A stretch of 64,000 bases of DNA from Ancylobacter aquaticus (GTDB lineage Bacteria > Pseudomonadota > Alphaproteobacteria > Rhizobiales > Xanthobacteraceae), in the NCBI RefSeq assembly GCF_004339465.1, contig NZ_SMFY01000001.1:558001-622000 (forward strand), written 5' to 3'. Shown here piece by piece: positions 25,638-36,893 of the stretch. The translations under genes were made by a program, and so were the position numbers. Within the stretch, counting starts at the first letter, position 1; each line of letters opens with the position of its first letter. The notes under the pieces are model-generated. The model was not told the origin of the DNA. It did not search any database and saw only the letters and a list, made by a program, of their open reading frames with translations.

Positions 25638-26297
25638 TCAGTTGGCGCCGAGCAGCGGCGCCAGTTCCTTGTCGAGCTGTTCCGGGCTCAGGGCGCCGGA
25701 CACCTTCTTGCCGTTGATGAAGAAGGTGGGGGTGGAATCGATGCCGAAATCGGTGGCGCCGCGCTTGGCGACTTCGTCGATCTGGCCGGCCAGCGCGGTG
25801 TCGTTGAGGCAGGTGTTGAACTGTTCCTCGGTCATGCCACTCTGCTTGGCAATCGCGAGGAGGGCCTGCGCCGGATTGTTCGAGAACGCCCAGTTCTTCT
25901 GGGTCTCGAACAGCGTGTCGGTCATCGGGTAGTATTTTCCCTCGCCGCCGCAGCGCGCCAGCATGAAGGCCGCCTTGGCGACGATGTCGAGCGGGAACTC
26001 GCGCAGGATGAAGCGCACCTTGCCGGTGTCGATGTATTTTTCCTTCATCACCGGATAGGTGGTCTCGTGGAAATGCGCGCAGTGGCCACAGGTCAGCGAG
26101 GCATATTCGACGATTGTGACCGGGGCATCCGCCTTGCCGAGCACCTGGTCGGGCAGGGCGCCCGGCGCCATCAGCTTCTCGGTGTCGACGGTCTGCGCTT
26201 CCGCGCGGCCAATCAGGCTACCGCCCAGCGCCTTGAAGGCGGCGAGTGTGAGGGCGAGGGCGCCTATACTTTCGAGGAAGCGACGGCGGTCGATCAT
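25638..26297 (-). CDS. DsbA-family thiol-disulfide oxidoreductase
   Basis: A 219-residue secreted thioredoxin-fold protein. The N-terminal DRRRFLES followed by a hydrophobic run is a Tat-like leader, ending near residue 34. The active site is CGHC (Cys70, Cys73) in EYASLTCGHC. The cis-Pro loop is STPTFFINGKKVSG near the C-terminus. It likely oxidises or isomerises periplasmic disulfides. It lies next to the DUF721 gene on the same strand, a conserved neighbourhood with mutY and smc in the order. A hairpin lies beyond its stop. Confidence 0.9.
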   Translation of the reverse strand: MIDRRRFLESIGALALTLAAFKALGGSLIGRAEAQTVDTEKLMAPGALPDQVLGKADAPVTIVEYASLTCGHCAHFHETTYPVMKEKYIDTGKVRFILREFPLDIVAKAAFMLARCGGEGKYYPMTDTLFETQKNWAFSNNPAQALLAIAKQSGMTEEQFNTCLNDTALAGQIDEVAKRGATDFGIDSTPTFFINGKKVSGALSPEQLDKELAPLLGAN

Positions 26298-26430
26298 TGT
26301 CGGTCTCCAGAACCAGCCGGACGTTCGCGCCCGCCTTGAATGCCTGTGTGTTTTATCCGCGTCTTGCGTCTGTCTCTAGCGCCTACAACCCGCACGCCGT
26401 TCTGGCAACGGGGCGGCGCCACCCCGCCCC

Positions 26431-26970
26431 TCACCGCTGCGTGAAACCGGGACGGTGGCTGCGTGCCTTTTCGCTGACCTTGCCGCGCGTCTCGCGCGTC
26501 ACCAACGCGCCGAGCCGCGCCAAAGCGGTGGCCAGCGCATCGTCCTCGAACGCGCCGGCGGTGGCGGCGATCCTCTGCTGGGCGGCGCTGAATTCCGCCG
26601 GGTCGGGTTCCAGAAAGCGGAAGCGCGGGCGCGGGCGCGGCACCGGCCCCTGTTTCAGCGCCAGCCGGCCGATGCAGCGCCAGCCAAAATAGCGGTTCAC
26701 ACGGTCGATGACGATCGGCGCGTCGTGCTGCAGTTCGATGGCGAAGCCGCCTTCGACCCGCACATGCAGCACGCCCGGCTCGCCGCTGTCCGGCCGCGAG
26801 GGCCAGGCGAGCTTTATCGGGACCGCCCGCGCCGCGAGCGCCTCGCCGACAATATCGGCCCAGCGGGTGACGATCTCCACCGAGGCGAGGCCGCGCTGGC
26901 GGCAGCTCTCGGCGATGGTGCCGTCGATCAGGTCGGCAAGCGGGCGGGGTCGGGAACGCGGGGCCATCAC
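26431..26970 (-). CDS. DUF721/DciA-like protein
   Basis: A 179-residue protein with the DUF721 region at about 10-105: ADLIDGTIAESCRQRGLASVEIVTRWADIVGE, then LHVRVEGGFAIELQHDAPIVIDRVNRYFG. DUF721 includes DciA, the loader-associated factor that helps place the replicative helicase DnaB. The C-terminal part is Pro/Arg-rich and basic. It is divergent from mutY (47 bases between starts). Helicase-loading function is inferred from the family. Confidence 0.82.
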   Translation of the reverse strand: MMAPRSRPRPLADLIDGTIAESCRQRGLASVEIVTRWADIVGEALAARAVPIKLAWPSRPDSGEPGVLHVRVEGGFAIELQHDAPIVIDRVNRYFGWRCIGRLALKQGPVPRPRPRFRFLEPDPAEFSAAQQRIAATAGAFEDDALATALARLGALVTRETRGKVSEKARSHRPGFTQR

Positions 26971-27017
26971 ACTCTCGTCTTGCCCGGCGGGGCTGAAGCG
27001 GCCACGGTGCGGGAATT

Positions 27018-28130
27018 GTGCCTGAGGATCGCATGCCTGCCGCTACCAATCCAGCCGTCGCCAAAGCCGCGCTTGCGCCGCCCGATCCGGGCGTGCTGCT
27101 CGCCTGGTATGATCGCCACCAGCGCCGCCTGCCGTGGCGCGCCCCGCCGGGCGCGAGGCAGGACCCCTACCGGGTGTTCCTGTCGGAAATCATGCTGCAA
27201 CAGACCACCGTGGTGACGGTCGCTCCTTATTACGAAGCGTTCCTGCGCCGCTGGCCGAGCGTCGAGGCGCTGGCACGCGCGCCGCTAGCTGAGGTGCTTT
27301 CCGCTTGGGCGGGGCTCGGCTATTACGCCCGTGCCCGCAATCTTCACGCCTGTGCCAAGGCGGTGGCCGAACGCCATGGCGGGCAGTTTCCGGCCGATGA
27401 GACGGCGCTCCTCGCTTTGCCGGGCATCGGCCCCTATACGGCGGCCGCCATCGCCTCCATCGCTTTCGAGCGCCGTGCCGCGCCGGTGGACGGAAACTGG
27501 GAGCGGGTGCTGGCGCGGCTCTTCGCCGTGTCCGATCCGCTGCCGAAGGCACGGCCGAAGCTGCGGGCGCTGGCGCTCACCTTGCTGCCGCAGGCGCGTT
27601 ATGGCGATTTCGCCCAGGCAATGATGGACCTCGGCGCCACCATCTGCACGCCGCGCAAGCCCGCTTGCGTCCTGTGCCCGTGGCAAAGCCCTTGCTCCGC
27701 CCGGGCCGAGGGCGCGCCCGAGCGCTACCCGGTCAAGGCGGCGAAGGTGGCGCGGCCTACCCGCCAAGGTGTTGCTTTCCTCGCGGTGCGGGCGGATGGC
27801 GCTGTGCTGGTGCGCTCGCGTGCGCCAAAGGGGCTGCTCGGGGGCATGAGCGAGGTGCCCTCCACCCCGTGGGAGCCGAACGGCGTCGCTCATCCCGGCG
27901 CGCACGCCCCGCTCCAGGCGACGTGGACGGCGCTCAACGCCACCGTCACTCATGTGTTCAGCCATTTTGCGCTGGAATTACAGCTGTGGAGGGCGGATGT
28001 GCCGGCCGGTGCGCCTGCTCCGGACGGGCATCGCTGGGTTACAGCGCACGACGTTGACGCCGAGGCGTTTCCGAGTGTCATGCGCAAGGTACTGGCCCAC
28101 GCCCAGCCGTTTTTCATCGACCCCGAATGA
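27018..28130 (+). CDS. mutY: A/G-specific adenine DNA glycosylase
   Basis: A 370-residue MutY. It removes A opposite 8-oxoguanine. The HhH-GPD fold has catalytic Glu in PYRVFLSEIMLQQTTV and Asp in PVDGNWERVLAR. The Fe-S cluster ligands are in the C-terminal part of that domain, in TICTPRKPACVLCPWQSPC. A Nudix-like domain follows and closes the protein. The GTG at 27018 or ATG at 27033 starts it; the latter seems the better AUG. It is divergent from the DUF721 gene and head of the conserved mutY/DUF721/dsbA cluster. Confidence 0.95.
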   Translation: MPEDRMPAATNPAVAKAALAPPDPGVLLAWYDRHQRRLPWRAPPGARQDPYRVFLSEIMLQQTTVVTVAPYYEAFLRRWPSVEALARAPLAEVLSAWAGLGYYARARNLHACAKAVAERHGGQFPADETALLALPGIGPYTAAAIASIAFERRAAPVDGNWERVLARLFAVSDPLPKARPKLRALALTLLPQARYGDFAQAMMDLGATICTPRKPACVLCPWQSPCSARAEGAPERYPVKAAKVARPTRQGVAFLAVRADGAVLVRSRAPKGLLGGMSEVPSTPWEPNGVAHPGAHAPLQATWTALNATVTHVFSHFALELQLWRADVPAGAPAPDGHRWVTAHDVDAEAFPSVMRKVLAHAQPFFIDPE

Positions 28131-28199
28131 ACCTTCGGCCGCCTCGCTCGTTATTCCTGCAAGCCGCAACAGAGCGGATTGGAACAGGAGATGACGACC

Positions 28200-28388
28200 A
28201 TGGGTAGCACGATGGACAAGGCCAAGGGCATGGGCAACGAGGCTGTCGGCAACGTGAAGCAGGGCATTGGCAAGATGACCGATTCCGAGCGTCTTCAGGC
28301 CGAGGGCAAGGCCCAGGAGCTGAAGGGCGAGGCCCAGCAGGCCAAGGGCGAGATCAAGGATGCGGTCAAGAAGGCCGGCAATCTCTGA
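28200..28388 (+). CDS. CsbD-like stress protein
   Basis: A 62-residue hydrophilic, Lys/Glu-rich protein with repeating short helical units such as KAKGMGNEAVGNVKQGIGKM and GEAQQAKGEIKDA. This is the pattern of the CsbD family of general stress proteins of unknown mechanism. The start at ATG 28200 has CAGGAG nine bases upstream; the ATG at 28191 overlaps that site. A strong terminator follows 24 bases after the stop. Confidence 0.85.
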   Translation: MGSTMDKAKGMGNEAVGNVKQGIGKMTDSERLQAEGKAQELKGEAQQAKGEIKDAVKKAGNL

Positions 28389-28411
28389 CTTTTTTGCACC
28401 TGAGATAACGA

Positions 28412-28437
28412 GGCCGCCCATCCGGGCGGCCTTTTTT
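28412..28437 (+). terminator. Rho-independent terminator of the CsbD-like gene
   Basis: GGCCGCCC-ATCC-GGGCGGCC is a perfect 8-base stem with a 4-base loop, followed by TTTTTT. It lies just after the CsbD-like stop and before the convergent ccrM stop. Confidence 0.9.
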
Positions 28438-28472
28438 ATTGCGGGGCACCCCGGCGGACCAGCGCGGCCCGT

Positions 28473-29660
<1,188 letters not shown>

Positions 29661-29733
29661 CTACTCGTAACGGACGCAACGGAACTCGTGTATCCACAAT
29701 CTCCGCCGGACAGGGTAAAGACCGGGTAAAGCG

Positions 29734-30843
29734 ATGCCGCCAAAACGTCATTCATCGGTGGAACCGCCCAAGAGTCCTCCCATGAATCCGTCCATGGACC
29801 CGGAACGGCCGGGACTTCCCCGTCCCACCGGCGGGGGTCTGCCGCGCTGGCATGGCGACGGGCTGATCGCCCGCTCGCTGCGCTTCACCGCCACGGCGAT
29901 GGCGCCGATGGTTGCCGGGCTGGTGCTGCACCAGAATTACTGGGTCGGCTATGCGCTGCTCACCTGCATTCTAGGGTTCACGCTCGACACGGGTGGCTCT
30001 GCCCGGCATCGCGCGGTGCTCTTTGCCACGGCCGGCCTGGTGGTTCTGGCCGGCGCCTTGCTCGGGGCCGCCGTGGCGGGCCATCTCTGGTTGACGGCTA
30101 CCGCGCTGGTGGCCACCGCCGCGCTCTATGCGCTGGTGGAGGCGGTTCATCCCAGCGCCGCCTTTGCCGCGCGCTTCTTCTGTCTCGCCACCGCGATCGC
30201 CGCGCTGGACGTGCCCTTCCGGCCCGGCGATGTCGGGGTAGTGGTCCTCTTTGCCGCCTATGCCTGGCTGATGTCGGTGGGGTGGGACATGATGACCGGC
30301 CTATGGCGGACCTCCACCGCGCCGACGCTGAGCGCCATCGCCGCGCATCTGCGGGCAACGCAGGGGGAACGGCTGCTCTTCGCCGGCATTGTCGCGGTGG
30401 CTGTGGCGGCGTCTTTCCTGGTGGGCCGCCTGCTCGGCCTGCCGCACCCGCAATGGGCGGTGTTCGCGGTGGTGATCGTGCTGCGCGACGACACCCATTT
30501 CAGCCGCCGGGTGATGGTCGATCTCGCGCTGGGCACGGTGCTGGGGGCGGGGGTGGCCTTTCTCTATGGCGCGCTCGTCACCTCACCGGCCGGGCTGATG
30601 GTCGGCCTCACCCTCGCGGCGCTGGTGCGCTGGCCGGGGCAGAAGCTGCACGGCGCGCTGGGCATGGCGGCGATGGCGGCGTTCATCATTCTGCTTCTGC
30701 AGCTTGTCGGCACGCTGACGGCCATGCCGATCTATGCCGCTGCCGACCGGGTGGTGGACATCACGCTTGGCTGCGGCTTCGCGCTGGCGGCGCTGGCGGT
30801 CAATGCGCGCCTGCGCCTCTGGCTCGGCTGGCCGTCCGCCTGA
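29734..30843 (+). CDS. FUSC-family membrane protein
   Basis: A 369-residue inner membrane protein. After about 45 polar, Pro-rich residues come at least eight hydrophobic segments in two blocks. The fusaric-acid-resistance-like (FUSC) domain covers most of it, and the family has efflux or small-molecule export roles. No cytoplasmic ATPase part is present. The start is ATG 29734 or, more likely, 29782. Its stop is 105 bases before smc. The function in this cell is not known. Confidence 0.8.
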   Translation: MPPKRHSSVEPPKSPPMNPSMDPERPGLPRPTGGGLPRWHGDGLIARSLRFTATAMAPMVAGLVLHQNYWVGYALLTCILGFTLDTGGSARHRAVLFATAGLVVLAGALLGAAVAGHLWLTATALVATAALYALVEAVHPSAAFAARFFCLATAIAALDVPFRPGDVGVVVLFAAYAWLMSVGWDMMTGLWRTSTAPTLSAIAAHLRATQGERLLFAGIVAVAVAASFLVGRLLGLPHPQWAVFAVVIVLRDDTHFSRRVMVDLALGTVLGAGVAFLYGALVTSPAGLMVGLTLAALVRWPGQKLHGALGMAAMAAFIILLLQLVGTLTAMPIYAAADRVVDITLGCGFALAALAVNARLRLWLGWPSA

Positions 30844-30947
30844 TCCGCACGCGGGAGAGGGCGATTGAACCCTCCAACCGCAACATGTCGTGGATCGCGG
30901 CCCGCGCGCCACTTGAACTTGTGGCTGGCGGGCTTCACCCTAGGGAC

Positions 30948-33900
30948 ATGAAATTCACCCGCCTGCGTCTCACCGGCTTCAAGACCTTTGTCGAGCCGAC
31001 CGAAATGCTGATCGAGCCCGGCCTCACCGGCATTGTGGGGCCCAATGGCTGCGGCAAGTCGAACCTTGTCGAGGCCATGCGCTGGGTGATGGGCGAAAGC
31101 TCCTACAAGGCCATGCGCGCCGAGGGCATGGACGACGTCATCTTCGGCGGCTCGACCACGCGGCCCTCGCGCAACACCGCCGAGGTGGTGCTGGTTGTCG
31201 ACAATGCCGACCGCTCGGCCCCGGCCGTGTTCAACGACGCCGACATGCTGGAAATCTCCCGCCGCATCGAGCGCGAGGCGGGTTCCTCCTATCGCATTAA
31301 CGGGCGCGAGGCGCGCGCGCGCGATGTGCAGATCCTGTTCGCCGACGCCTCCTCCGGTTCGCGCTCGCCCTCCATGGTCCGGCAGGGGCAGATCGGCGAG
31401 ATCGTCGGCGCCAAGCCGACCGCGCGGCGCCGCCTGCTGGAAGAAGCCGCCGGCGTTGCCGGCCTGCACGCCCGCCGGCACGAGGCGGAGATGCGCCTGC
31501 GCGCCGCCGAAACCAACCTGACCCGCCTCGAAGACGTTATCGGCCAGATCACCGGCCAGCTCGACGCGCTGCGCCGCCAGTCGCGGCAGGCGTCCCGCTA
31601 CCGGGTGCTCTCCGCCGATATCCGCAAGGCCGAGGCGGCGCTGCTCTGGCTGCGCTGGCTGGAAGCGGAGGGGGGGCTTGGCGAGGCCAGCCGGGCGCTT
31701 GATCTTGCAGTCCGCGAGGTTGCCGCCCGCACTCTGCAGCAGGGCGAAGCAGCACGCGCTGCAGCCTTGGCGGCCCATGGAATCCCGGCATTGCGCGAGG
31801 CTGATGCCGTCGCCGCCGCCACGCTGCAGCGCCTGACATTGGCGCGCGGCGAACTTGATCGCGAGGAAGCCCGCGCCGGTGCCCGCCGCGAGGAACTCGA
31901 CCGGCGCCTCACCCAGCTTGCCGGCGACATGGAGCGCGAGCGGGCGCTGGAAAAGGATGCCGGCGAGATGCTGGAGCGTCTTGCCCAGGAAGCTGAGGAG
32001 CTGGCTTTCGCGCAGGAACAGGCGGCCCAGCTGGAGGACGAGGCGCTCGCGCTCAATGGCGAAGCCGTTGGCCGGCTTTCCGAATCCGAGCGCGCCTTCG
32101 CCGATGCCACCGCCGCCAATGCCGAGGCTTCCGCCCGGCGCGGGGCACTGGAGCGGGCGCTGCGCGAGGCGGGCGAGCGCCTGTCCCGCCTCGATCGCGA
32201 CGCGGAGCAGCTCTCCGGCCAGAAGCGGCAGCTGGAGGCCAATGTCGACGCTGCCCGGCTCGACGAGCGGCGCGAGAAGGCCGAGTTGGCGCAGGAGTCC
32301 TTCGTCACCGCCGAGGCGGCGGCGCAGGAGGCCGAGAACGCCCATGCGGGCGCCCGCGCCGCGCTCGACCACGCCCGACGCCCTCTGGCCGACGCCGAAA
32401 GGGCCGCCCAGCGGCTGGACACGGAAGCCCGCACGCTGGCCAAGCTGCTTGATGTCGGCACGCCCCGGCGCTGGTCGCCGGTGCTGGATTTCATCGAGGT
32501 GGAGCGCGGCTTCGAGGCCGCCCTTGGCGCGGCGCTCGGCGACGATCTCGACGCGCCCTCGGACAGTGCGGCGCCTGTCCACTGGGCGCTGGTCGCTCCG
32601 CTCGGCGACGCGCCGCTGCCCGAGGGCGCCGAGCCGCTTGCTGCCCATGTCGTGGCGCCCAAGGTGCTGGCCCGCCGCCTCCATCAGATCGGCGTGGTGG
32701 CGCGCGCGGACGGCCCACGCCTCGCCGGACAGCTCAGGAGCGGGCAGCGGCTCGTCTCCCGCGAGGGTGATCTGTGGCGCTGGGACGGCCTTGTGGCCGC
32801 CGCCGATGCGCCGACCGCCGCAGCCCGGCGCCTCGCCGAGCGCAACCGGCTGGCCGATGTCGAGGCGCAGCTCGAAGGCGCCCGCGCCGAGGTGGCCCGC
32901 CATCGCCGCGCGTTGGAAGCCTCGGAGGCCGCCTTGCGCGCGGCCGGCGCCCGCGAAAACGCTGCCCGCGAGGCCCGTCGCGCCGGCCTGCGCACCATGG
33001 AGACCGCGCGCGACGAGCTTGCCCGCGCCGAGCGTGCCGCCGCCGAGCAGACCGCCCGCCTCGCCGCCCTCAGTGCCAATCTGGTGCGCCTTCAGGAAGA
33101 TCGCAAGATGGCCGCGATCACGCTGGAGGAGGCCCGCGAGGCGATTGCCGACCAGCCCCCACCGGCCGAGGGCGAGGCGCAGCTGGCGGAAATCCGCGCC
33201 CGCGTTGCCATGGACCGTGCCGTGCTGGCGGAAACCCGGGTAAGGGCCGATGCGCTGGTGCGCGAGCGCGAGCAGCGCATCCGGCGACTCTCCACCATCG
33301 CCGCCGAGCGCGCTTCCTGGGAAGCGCGGGCCGGCGGAACGGGCGAGCGGGTGGCGGCGCTGGAGGCACGCCTGACGGAAGCCGCCGGCGAGCGGGAGGA
33401 ACTCGACGACGCGCCGGTGCGCTTCGCCGCCCGGCGGCGGGCGCTGCTCGACGAGGTCGCCCGTGCGGAGGCCGCACGCCGCGAGGCGGCCGACCGGCTG
33501 GCGAGCGCCGAATCACTGCAGGCGGAGGGTGACAAGCTGGCCCGCGCCACGCTTGACGCACTGGCCGCCGCCCGCGAGGAAAGCGCCCGCGCCGAGGCGC
33601 GGGTGGAAGCCGCCCGCCAGCGCCGCGAGGACCTAGCGCGCGAAATCGGCGACGTGCTCGACGGCCCGCCCGAAAGCGCGCGCGAGATCGCCGGCTTCAC
33701 CCCCGAGGCGGAACTTCCGGTTCTGGCCGAACTCGACCTGCAGCTCGGCCGGCTGAAGGCCGACCGCGAACGCCTCGGTGCCGTTAATCTGCGCGCCGAA
33801 GACGAACTGATCGAGATCGAGACCCAGCAGAAAGGCCTGACGGGCGAGCGCGACGACCTGACCGAGGCGATCAAGCGCCTGCGCCAAGGCATTTATGGCC

Positions 33901-34400
33901 TCAACCGCGAGGCGCGCGAGCGGCTGCAGGTCAGCTTCAACGTCGTCGACGGGCATTTCCGCCAGCTCTTCACCACGCTGTTCGGCGGCGGCGAGGCGCA
34001 GCTGGTGCTGACTGATTCGGACGACCCGCTGGAGGCCGGCCTCGACATCATCGCCAAGCCGCCCGGCAAGAAGCCGCAATCGCTCTCCCTGCTCTCCGGC
34101 GGTGAGCAGGCGTTGACCGCGATGGCGCTGATCTTCGCCGTTTTCCTCACCAATCCGGCGCCGATCTGCGTGCTGGACGAGGTGGATGCGCCGCTCGACG
34201 ATTCCAATGTGGAGCGTTTCTGCAACCTGCTCGACGAGATGCGCCGCCTCACCGAGACCCGCTTCGTCACTATCACTCACAACCCGATCACCATGAGCCG
34301 GATGAACCGCCTGTTCGGTGTCACCATGGCGGAGCGCGGCGTGTCGAAGCTGGTGTCGGTCGATCTCGCCACTGCCGAGCGCTTTCTCGAGGCGAGCTGA
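30948..34400 (+). CDS. smc: Chromosome segregation protein SMC
   Basis: A 1150-residue condensin ATPase. The N-terminal head begins [13 protein letters not shown] and has Walker [10 protein letters not shown] (31-39). Long coiled coils flank a hinge at about 500-620. The C-terminal head has the ABC signature [14 protein letters not shown] and Walker [14 protein letters not shown]. It organises and segregates the chromosome together with ScpA/ScpB, not encoded here. The start ATG 30948 fits the N-terminal consensus; the upstream frame overlaps the FUSC gene in another phase. Confidence 0.96.
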   Translation: MKFTRLRLTGFKTFVEPTEMLIEPGLTGIVGPNGCGKSNLVEAMRWVMGESSYKAMRAEGMDDVIFGGSTTRPSRNTAEVVLVVDNADRSAPAVFNDADMLEISRRIEREAGSSYRINGREARARDVQILFADASSGSRSPSMVRQGQIGEIVGAKPTARRRLLEEAAGVAGLHARRHEAEMRLRAAETNLTRLEDVIGQITGQLDALRRQSRQASRYRVLSADIRKAEAALLWLRWLEAEGGLGEASRALDLAVREVAARTLQQGEAARAAALAAHGIPALREADAVAAATLQRLTLARGELDREEARAGARREELDRRLTQLAGDMERERALEKDAGEMLERLAQEAEELAFAQEQAAQLEDEALALNGEAVGRLSESERAFADATAANAEASARRGALERALREAGERLSRLDRDAEQLSGQKRQLEANVDAARLDERREKAELAQESFVTAEAAAQEAENAHAGARAALDHARRPLADAERAAQRLDTEARTLAKLLDVGTPRRWSPVLDFIEVERGFEAALGAALGDDLDAPSDSAAPVHWALVAPLGDAPLPEGAEPLAAHVVAPKVLARRLHQIGVVARADGPRLAGQLRSGQRLVSREGDLWRWDGLVAAADAPTAAARRLAERNRLADVEAQLEGARAEVARHRRALEASEAALRAAGARENAAREARRAGLRTMETARDELARAERAAAEQTARLAALSANLVRLQEDRKMAAITLEEAREAIADQPPPAEGEAQLAEIRARVAMDRAVLAETRVRADALVREREQRIRRLSTIAAERASWEARAGGTGERVAALEARLTEAAGEREELDDAPVRFAARRRALLDEVARAEAARREAADRLASAESLQAEGDKLARATLDALAAAREESARAEARVEAARQRREDLAREIGDVLDGPPESAREIAGFTPEAELPVLAELDLQLGRLKADRERLGAVNLRAEDELIEIETQQKGLTGERDDLTEAIKRLRQGIYGLNREARERLQVSFNVVDGHFRQLFTTLFGGGEAQLVLTDSDDPLEAGLDIIAKPPGKKPQSLSLLSGGEQALTAMALIFAVFLTNPAPICVLDEVDAPLDDSNVERFCNLLDEMRRLTETRFVTITHNPITMSRMNRLFGVTMAERGVSKLVSVDLATAERFLEAS

Positions 34401-34556
34401 AGGGCCGGCGCGCTGTTTCGGCCGCGATGCTGGCATGCCAAAAACACCGTGGACCCCTTCCCTTAGCGCAGGATGCGGCCAAAACGCCTGCGACAGAGCG
34501 TCCTGACTTTGCTTTTATCGAGTTATTACAGCTACTTAAAAGATGTGTTCACATCC

Positions 34557-34585
34557 TTGACACCCCTAGGAGCGAACACTATGGT
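34557..34585 (+). promoter_or_regulatory. Probable sigma-70-type promoter of the F0 operon
   Basis: A perfect -35 TTGACA (34557-34562), a 17-base spacer and -10 TATGGT (34580-34585) precede atpI by about 50 bases. Confidence 0.7.
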
Positions 34586-34636
34586 GCGCCCGTCTTCGGG
34601 GTCGGGAAATCCTTCTCCGGTCAGGCTTGAGTGCGG

Positions 34637-35023
34637 ATGATGGGCGACCGAAAAAACACGGACGACCATGGTGGATCGGCTCAGCCGGACCCGTCGGAGG
34701 CTGAACTCTCCGGCCGGCTTCGCGGTCTTGGCAGTGCGCTGGACAAGGTGCAGGCCGAGCGGCAAGCCGAGCAGAGGGCGTCCGCCACGGTGGACCGGAC
34801 GTCGTCTTCAGCTGGCATGACGCTGGCGTTTCGGCTGGGTGCCGAATTCGTCGCGGGCGTGCTGGTCGGTGCCGGCCTCGGCTGGGCCATCGATCGTTTT
34901 CTCGGCATTGCGCCTTGGGGAATGATCGTCTTCATGCTGCTGGGCTTTGGCGCGGGCATCGTGAACATGATGCGCGCGGCGGGGGAAACCGGCCGCAAAA
35001 GCCCACCGAAAGGCGGGGCGTGA
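34637..35023 (+). CDS. atpI: ATP synthase assembly protein AtpI
   Basis: A 128-residue protein. The first 65 residues are polar and charged; two membrane helices follow at about 70-90 and 95-115. The AtpI/AtpQ pattern FVAGVLVGAGLGWAIDRFLG and PWGMIVFMLLGFGAGIVNM is present. AtpI helps assemble the c-ring. ATG 34637 or 34640 starts it. It leads the F0 operon atpI-atpB-atpE-atpF'-atpF. Confidence 0.9.
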   Translation: MMGDRKNTDDHGGSAQPDPSEAELSGRLRGLGSALDKVQAERQAEQRASATVDRTSSSAGMTLAFRLGAEFVAGVLVGAGLGWAIDRFLGIAPWGMIVFMLLGFGAGIVNMMRAAGETGRKSPPKGGA

Positions 35024-35138
35024 CGAATTCGGTGCCGGCCCTGCGGCGGGCGCCAGATAAACGGACGGTGCCGCTCTCGCGGTGCTTGAGATGGGGACGG
35101 GCGCCGACGGCGCCGCGTGTTGAGGGCAGCGACCGGCG

Positions 35139-35903
35139 ATGGCCAGCGGCAGTGTGATCGATCCGATCCATCAGTTCCAGATCATCAAGATCGTGGAATT
35201 GGGGCAGCCTGGCGGCATCGAGCTCGCCTTCACCAATTCCGCTGCCTTCATGTTCGGCATCGTGGCGCTGGTGTTCTTCTTCCTCACCTTCGCCACCCGT
35301 GGCCGCACTCTGGTTCCCGGGCGCCTGCAGTCGATGGCCGAGCTCTCCTACGAGTTCGTCGCCTCCACCGTGCGCGGTTCGGCGGGCAATGAGGGGATGA
35401 AGTTCTTCCCCCTCGTCTTCTCGCTCTTCATCTTCGTGCTGACCGCCAACATGGTGGGGATGATCCCCTATGCCTTCACCGTCACCAGCCATCTGATCGT
35501 TACCGCCGCGCTGGCGCTGGTGGTCATCCTGACGGTCATCATCTACGGCTTCGTGCGCCACGGCACCCACTTCCTGCACCTGTTCGTCCCCTCGGGCGTG
35601 CCGGCCTTCCTGTTGCCCTTCATGGTCGTGATCGAGGTCATCTCGTTCCTCTCGCGTCCCATCAGCCTTTCGCTGCGTCTCTTCGCCAACATGCTGGCGG
35701 GCCATATCGCCATGAAGGTGTTCGCCGGCTTCATCGTGATGATGACGGCGTCGGGCGTCGTCGGTTGGTTCGGCGCGGTACTGCCGCTCGCCATGGTGGT
35801 GGCGCTGACGGCCCTCGAATTCCTGGTCGCCGCCCTGCAAGCCTATGTGTTCGCGGTGCTGACCTGCATCTATCTCAACGACGCGCTGCACCCCGGTCAC
35901 TGA
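35139..35903 (+). CDS. atpB: ATP synthase F0 subunit a
   Basis: A 254-residue integral membrane subunit forming the proton half-channels. Six or so membrane helices are visible. The essential Arg is in [14 protein letters not shown] near residue 180. Motifs NMVGMIPY and [25 protein letters not shown] are typical. The ATG at 35139 gives the usual alphaproteobacterial length (about 250) and starts [13 protein letters not shown]. It follows atpI by 115 bases. Confidence 0.96.
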   Translation: MASGSVIDPIHQFQIIKIVELGQPGGIELAFTNSAAFMFGIVALVFFFLTFATRGRTLVPGRLQSMAELSYEFVASTVRGSAGNEGMKFFPLVFSLFIFVLTANMVGMIPYAFTVTSHLIVTAALALVVILTVIIYGFVRHGTHFLHLFVPSGVPAFLLPFMVVIEVISFLSRPISLSLRLFANMLAGHIAMKVFAGFIVMMTASGVVGWFGAVLPLAMVVALTALEFLVAALQAYVFAVLTCIYLNDALHPGH

Positions 35904-35968
35904 GCCGCGCGTCGCGGGAAGCTCATCCAGCCATTCAACCAATCTGACTATTCCAACAGGAGAAGATC

Positions 35969-36196
35969 ATGGAAGCGGAAGCCGCCAAGTTCCTCGGCGC
36001 CGGTCTCGCCACGCTCGGCATGGGTCTCGCCGCCATCGGCGTCGGCACCATTTTCGGCAATTTCCTCTCGGGCGCCCTGCGCAACCCGTCGGCGGCCGAT
36101 GGCCAGTTCGCTCGTGCCTTCATCGGCGCGGCGCTCGCCGAAGGTCTGGGCATCTTCTCGCTCGTCGTCGCCCTCGTCCTCCTCTTCGTGGTCTGA
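35969..36196 (+). CDS. atpE: ATP synthase F0 subunit c
   Basis: A 75-residue hairpin of two membrane helices. The proton-binding residue is Glu58 in [13 protein letters not shown]. The polar loop is [11 protein letters not shown]. It has the Gly-rich first helix ([17 protein letters not shown]). An 11-base ribosome binding region AGGAGAAG lies upstream, fitting high translation. A strong hairpin follows the gene. Confidence 0.97.
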   Translation: MEAEAAKFLGAGLATLGMGLAAIGVGTIFGNFLSGALRNPSAADGQFARAFIGAALAEGLGIFSLVVALVLLFVV

Positions 36197-36203
36197 TGCC
36201 TCA

Positions 36204-36241
36204 CCCGGCTGCGCGGGCCCCAGCGGGCCTGCGCAGCCGGG
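36204..36241 (+). promoter_or_regulatory. Long intercistronic hairpin after atpE
   Basis: An uninterrupted 17-base-pair stem (36204-36220 with 36225-36241; outer arms CCCGGCTGCGC and GCGCAGCCGGG) closes a 4-base CAGC loop and has no T-run. It is probably an mRNA-stabilising element that raises atpE expression over downstream genes, as the c-ring needs many copies. Confidence 0.55.
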
Positions 36242-36280
36242 ATGAGATGCACTCAGCAGTGATCGAGGAAGTCTGAACCC

Positions 36281-36883
36281 ATGTCCGAGCCCCACGGTCC
36301 GGCCGCTATCATTGTCGCCCAGGCGTCGCCCGGCACCCTGCCGGCCGCGAGTGGTGTGGAGATTGCCGTGCCCGCAGCAGAAGCACACGGTAGCAACTTC
36401 CCCCCCTTCGACGTTCACACCTTTCCCTCGCAGCTCCTCTGGCTGGTGATCGCGTTTGCCGCGCTCTACCTGCTGATGAGCCGCGTGGCCCTGCCGCGCA
36501 TCGCCACCATCCTCGAAGAACGGCATGACCGCATTGCCGACGACATCGAGGAAGCTGGCAAGCTGAAGGCGGAAAGCGAAGCGGCGGCCGAGGCCTATGA
36601 AACGGCGCTCGCCAGCGCCCGCGCCAAGGCCCATGGCATCGCTACCGAGACGCGCGACACGTTGGCGGCGGAAGCCGAGACGCGCCGCAAGTCGCTGGAG
36701 GCCGACCTGAACGTCAAGCTGGCGGCGGCCGAAGTGCAGATCGCCGCCACCAAGACAGCGGCCATGGCCAATGTCCGCGGCATCGCCGTCGAGGCGGCCG
36801 GCACCATCGTCAATACGCTGATCGGCGCCACGCCCGCGCCGGGCGCCGTCGAAGAGGCGGTCGACACCGCCATCAAGGGCTGA
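36281..36883 (+). CDS. atpF': ATP synthase F0 subunit b'
   Basis: A 200-residue protein. One membrane helix (about 50-70, LLWLVIAFAALYLLMSRVALP) is followed by a long charged coiled coil. The first 48 residues, ending in FPPFDVHTFPSQ, are an extra N-terminal part common in photosynthetic and alphaproteobacterial b' chains. With b it forms the peripheral stalk holding F1. It is ten bases before atpF. Confidence 0.93.
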   Translation: MSEPHGPAAIIVAQASPGTLPAASGVEIAVPAAEAHGSNFPPFDVHTFPSQLLWLVIAFAALYLLMSRVALPRIATILEERHDRIADDIEEAGKLKAESEAAAEAYETALASARAKAHGIATETRDTLAAEAETRRKSLEADLNVKLAAAEVQIAATKTAAMANVRGIAVEAAGTIVNTLIGATPAPGAVEEAVDTAIKG

Positions 36884-36893
36884 GGAGCGCACC

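Noticed and set aside
30282-30947. Upstream extension of the smc frame
   Set aside because: It overlaps the FUSC gene in another phase and lacks resemblance; the SMC N-terminus begins at 30948.
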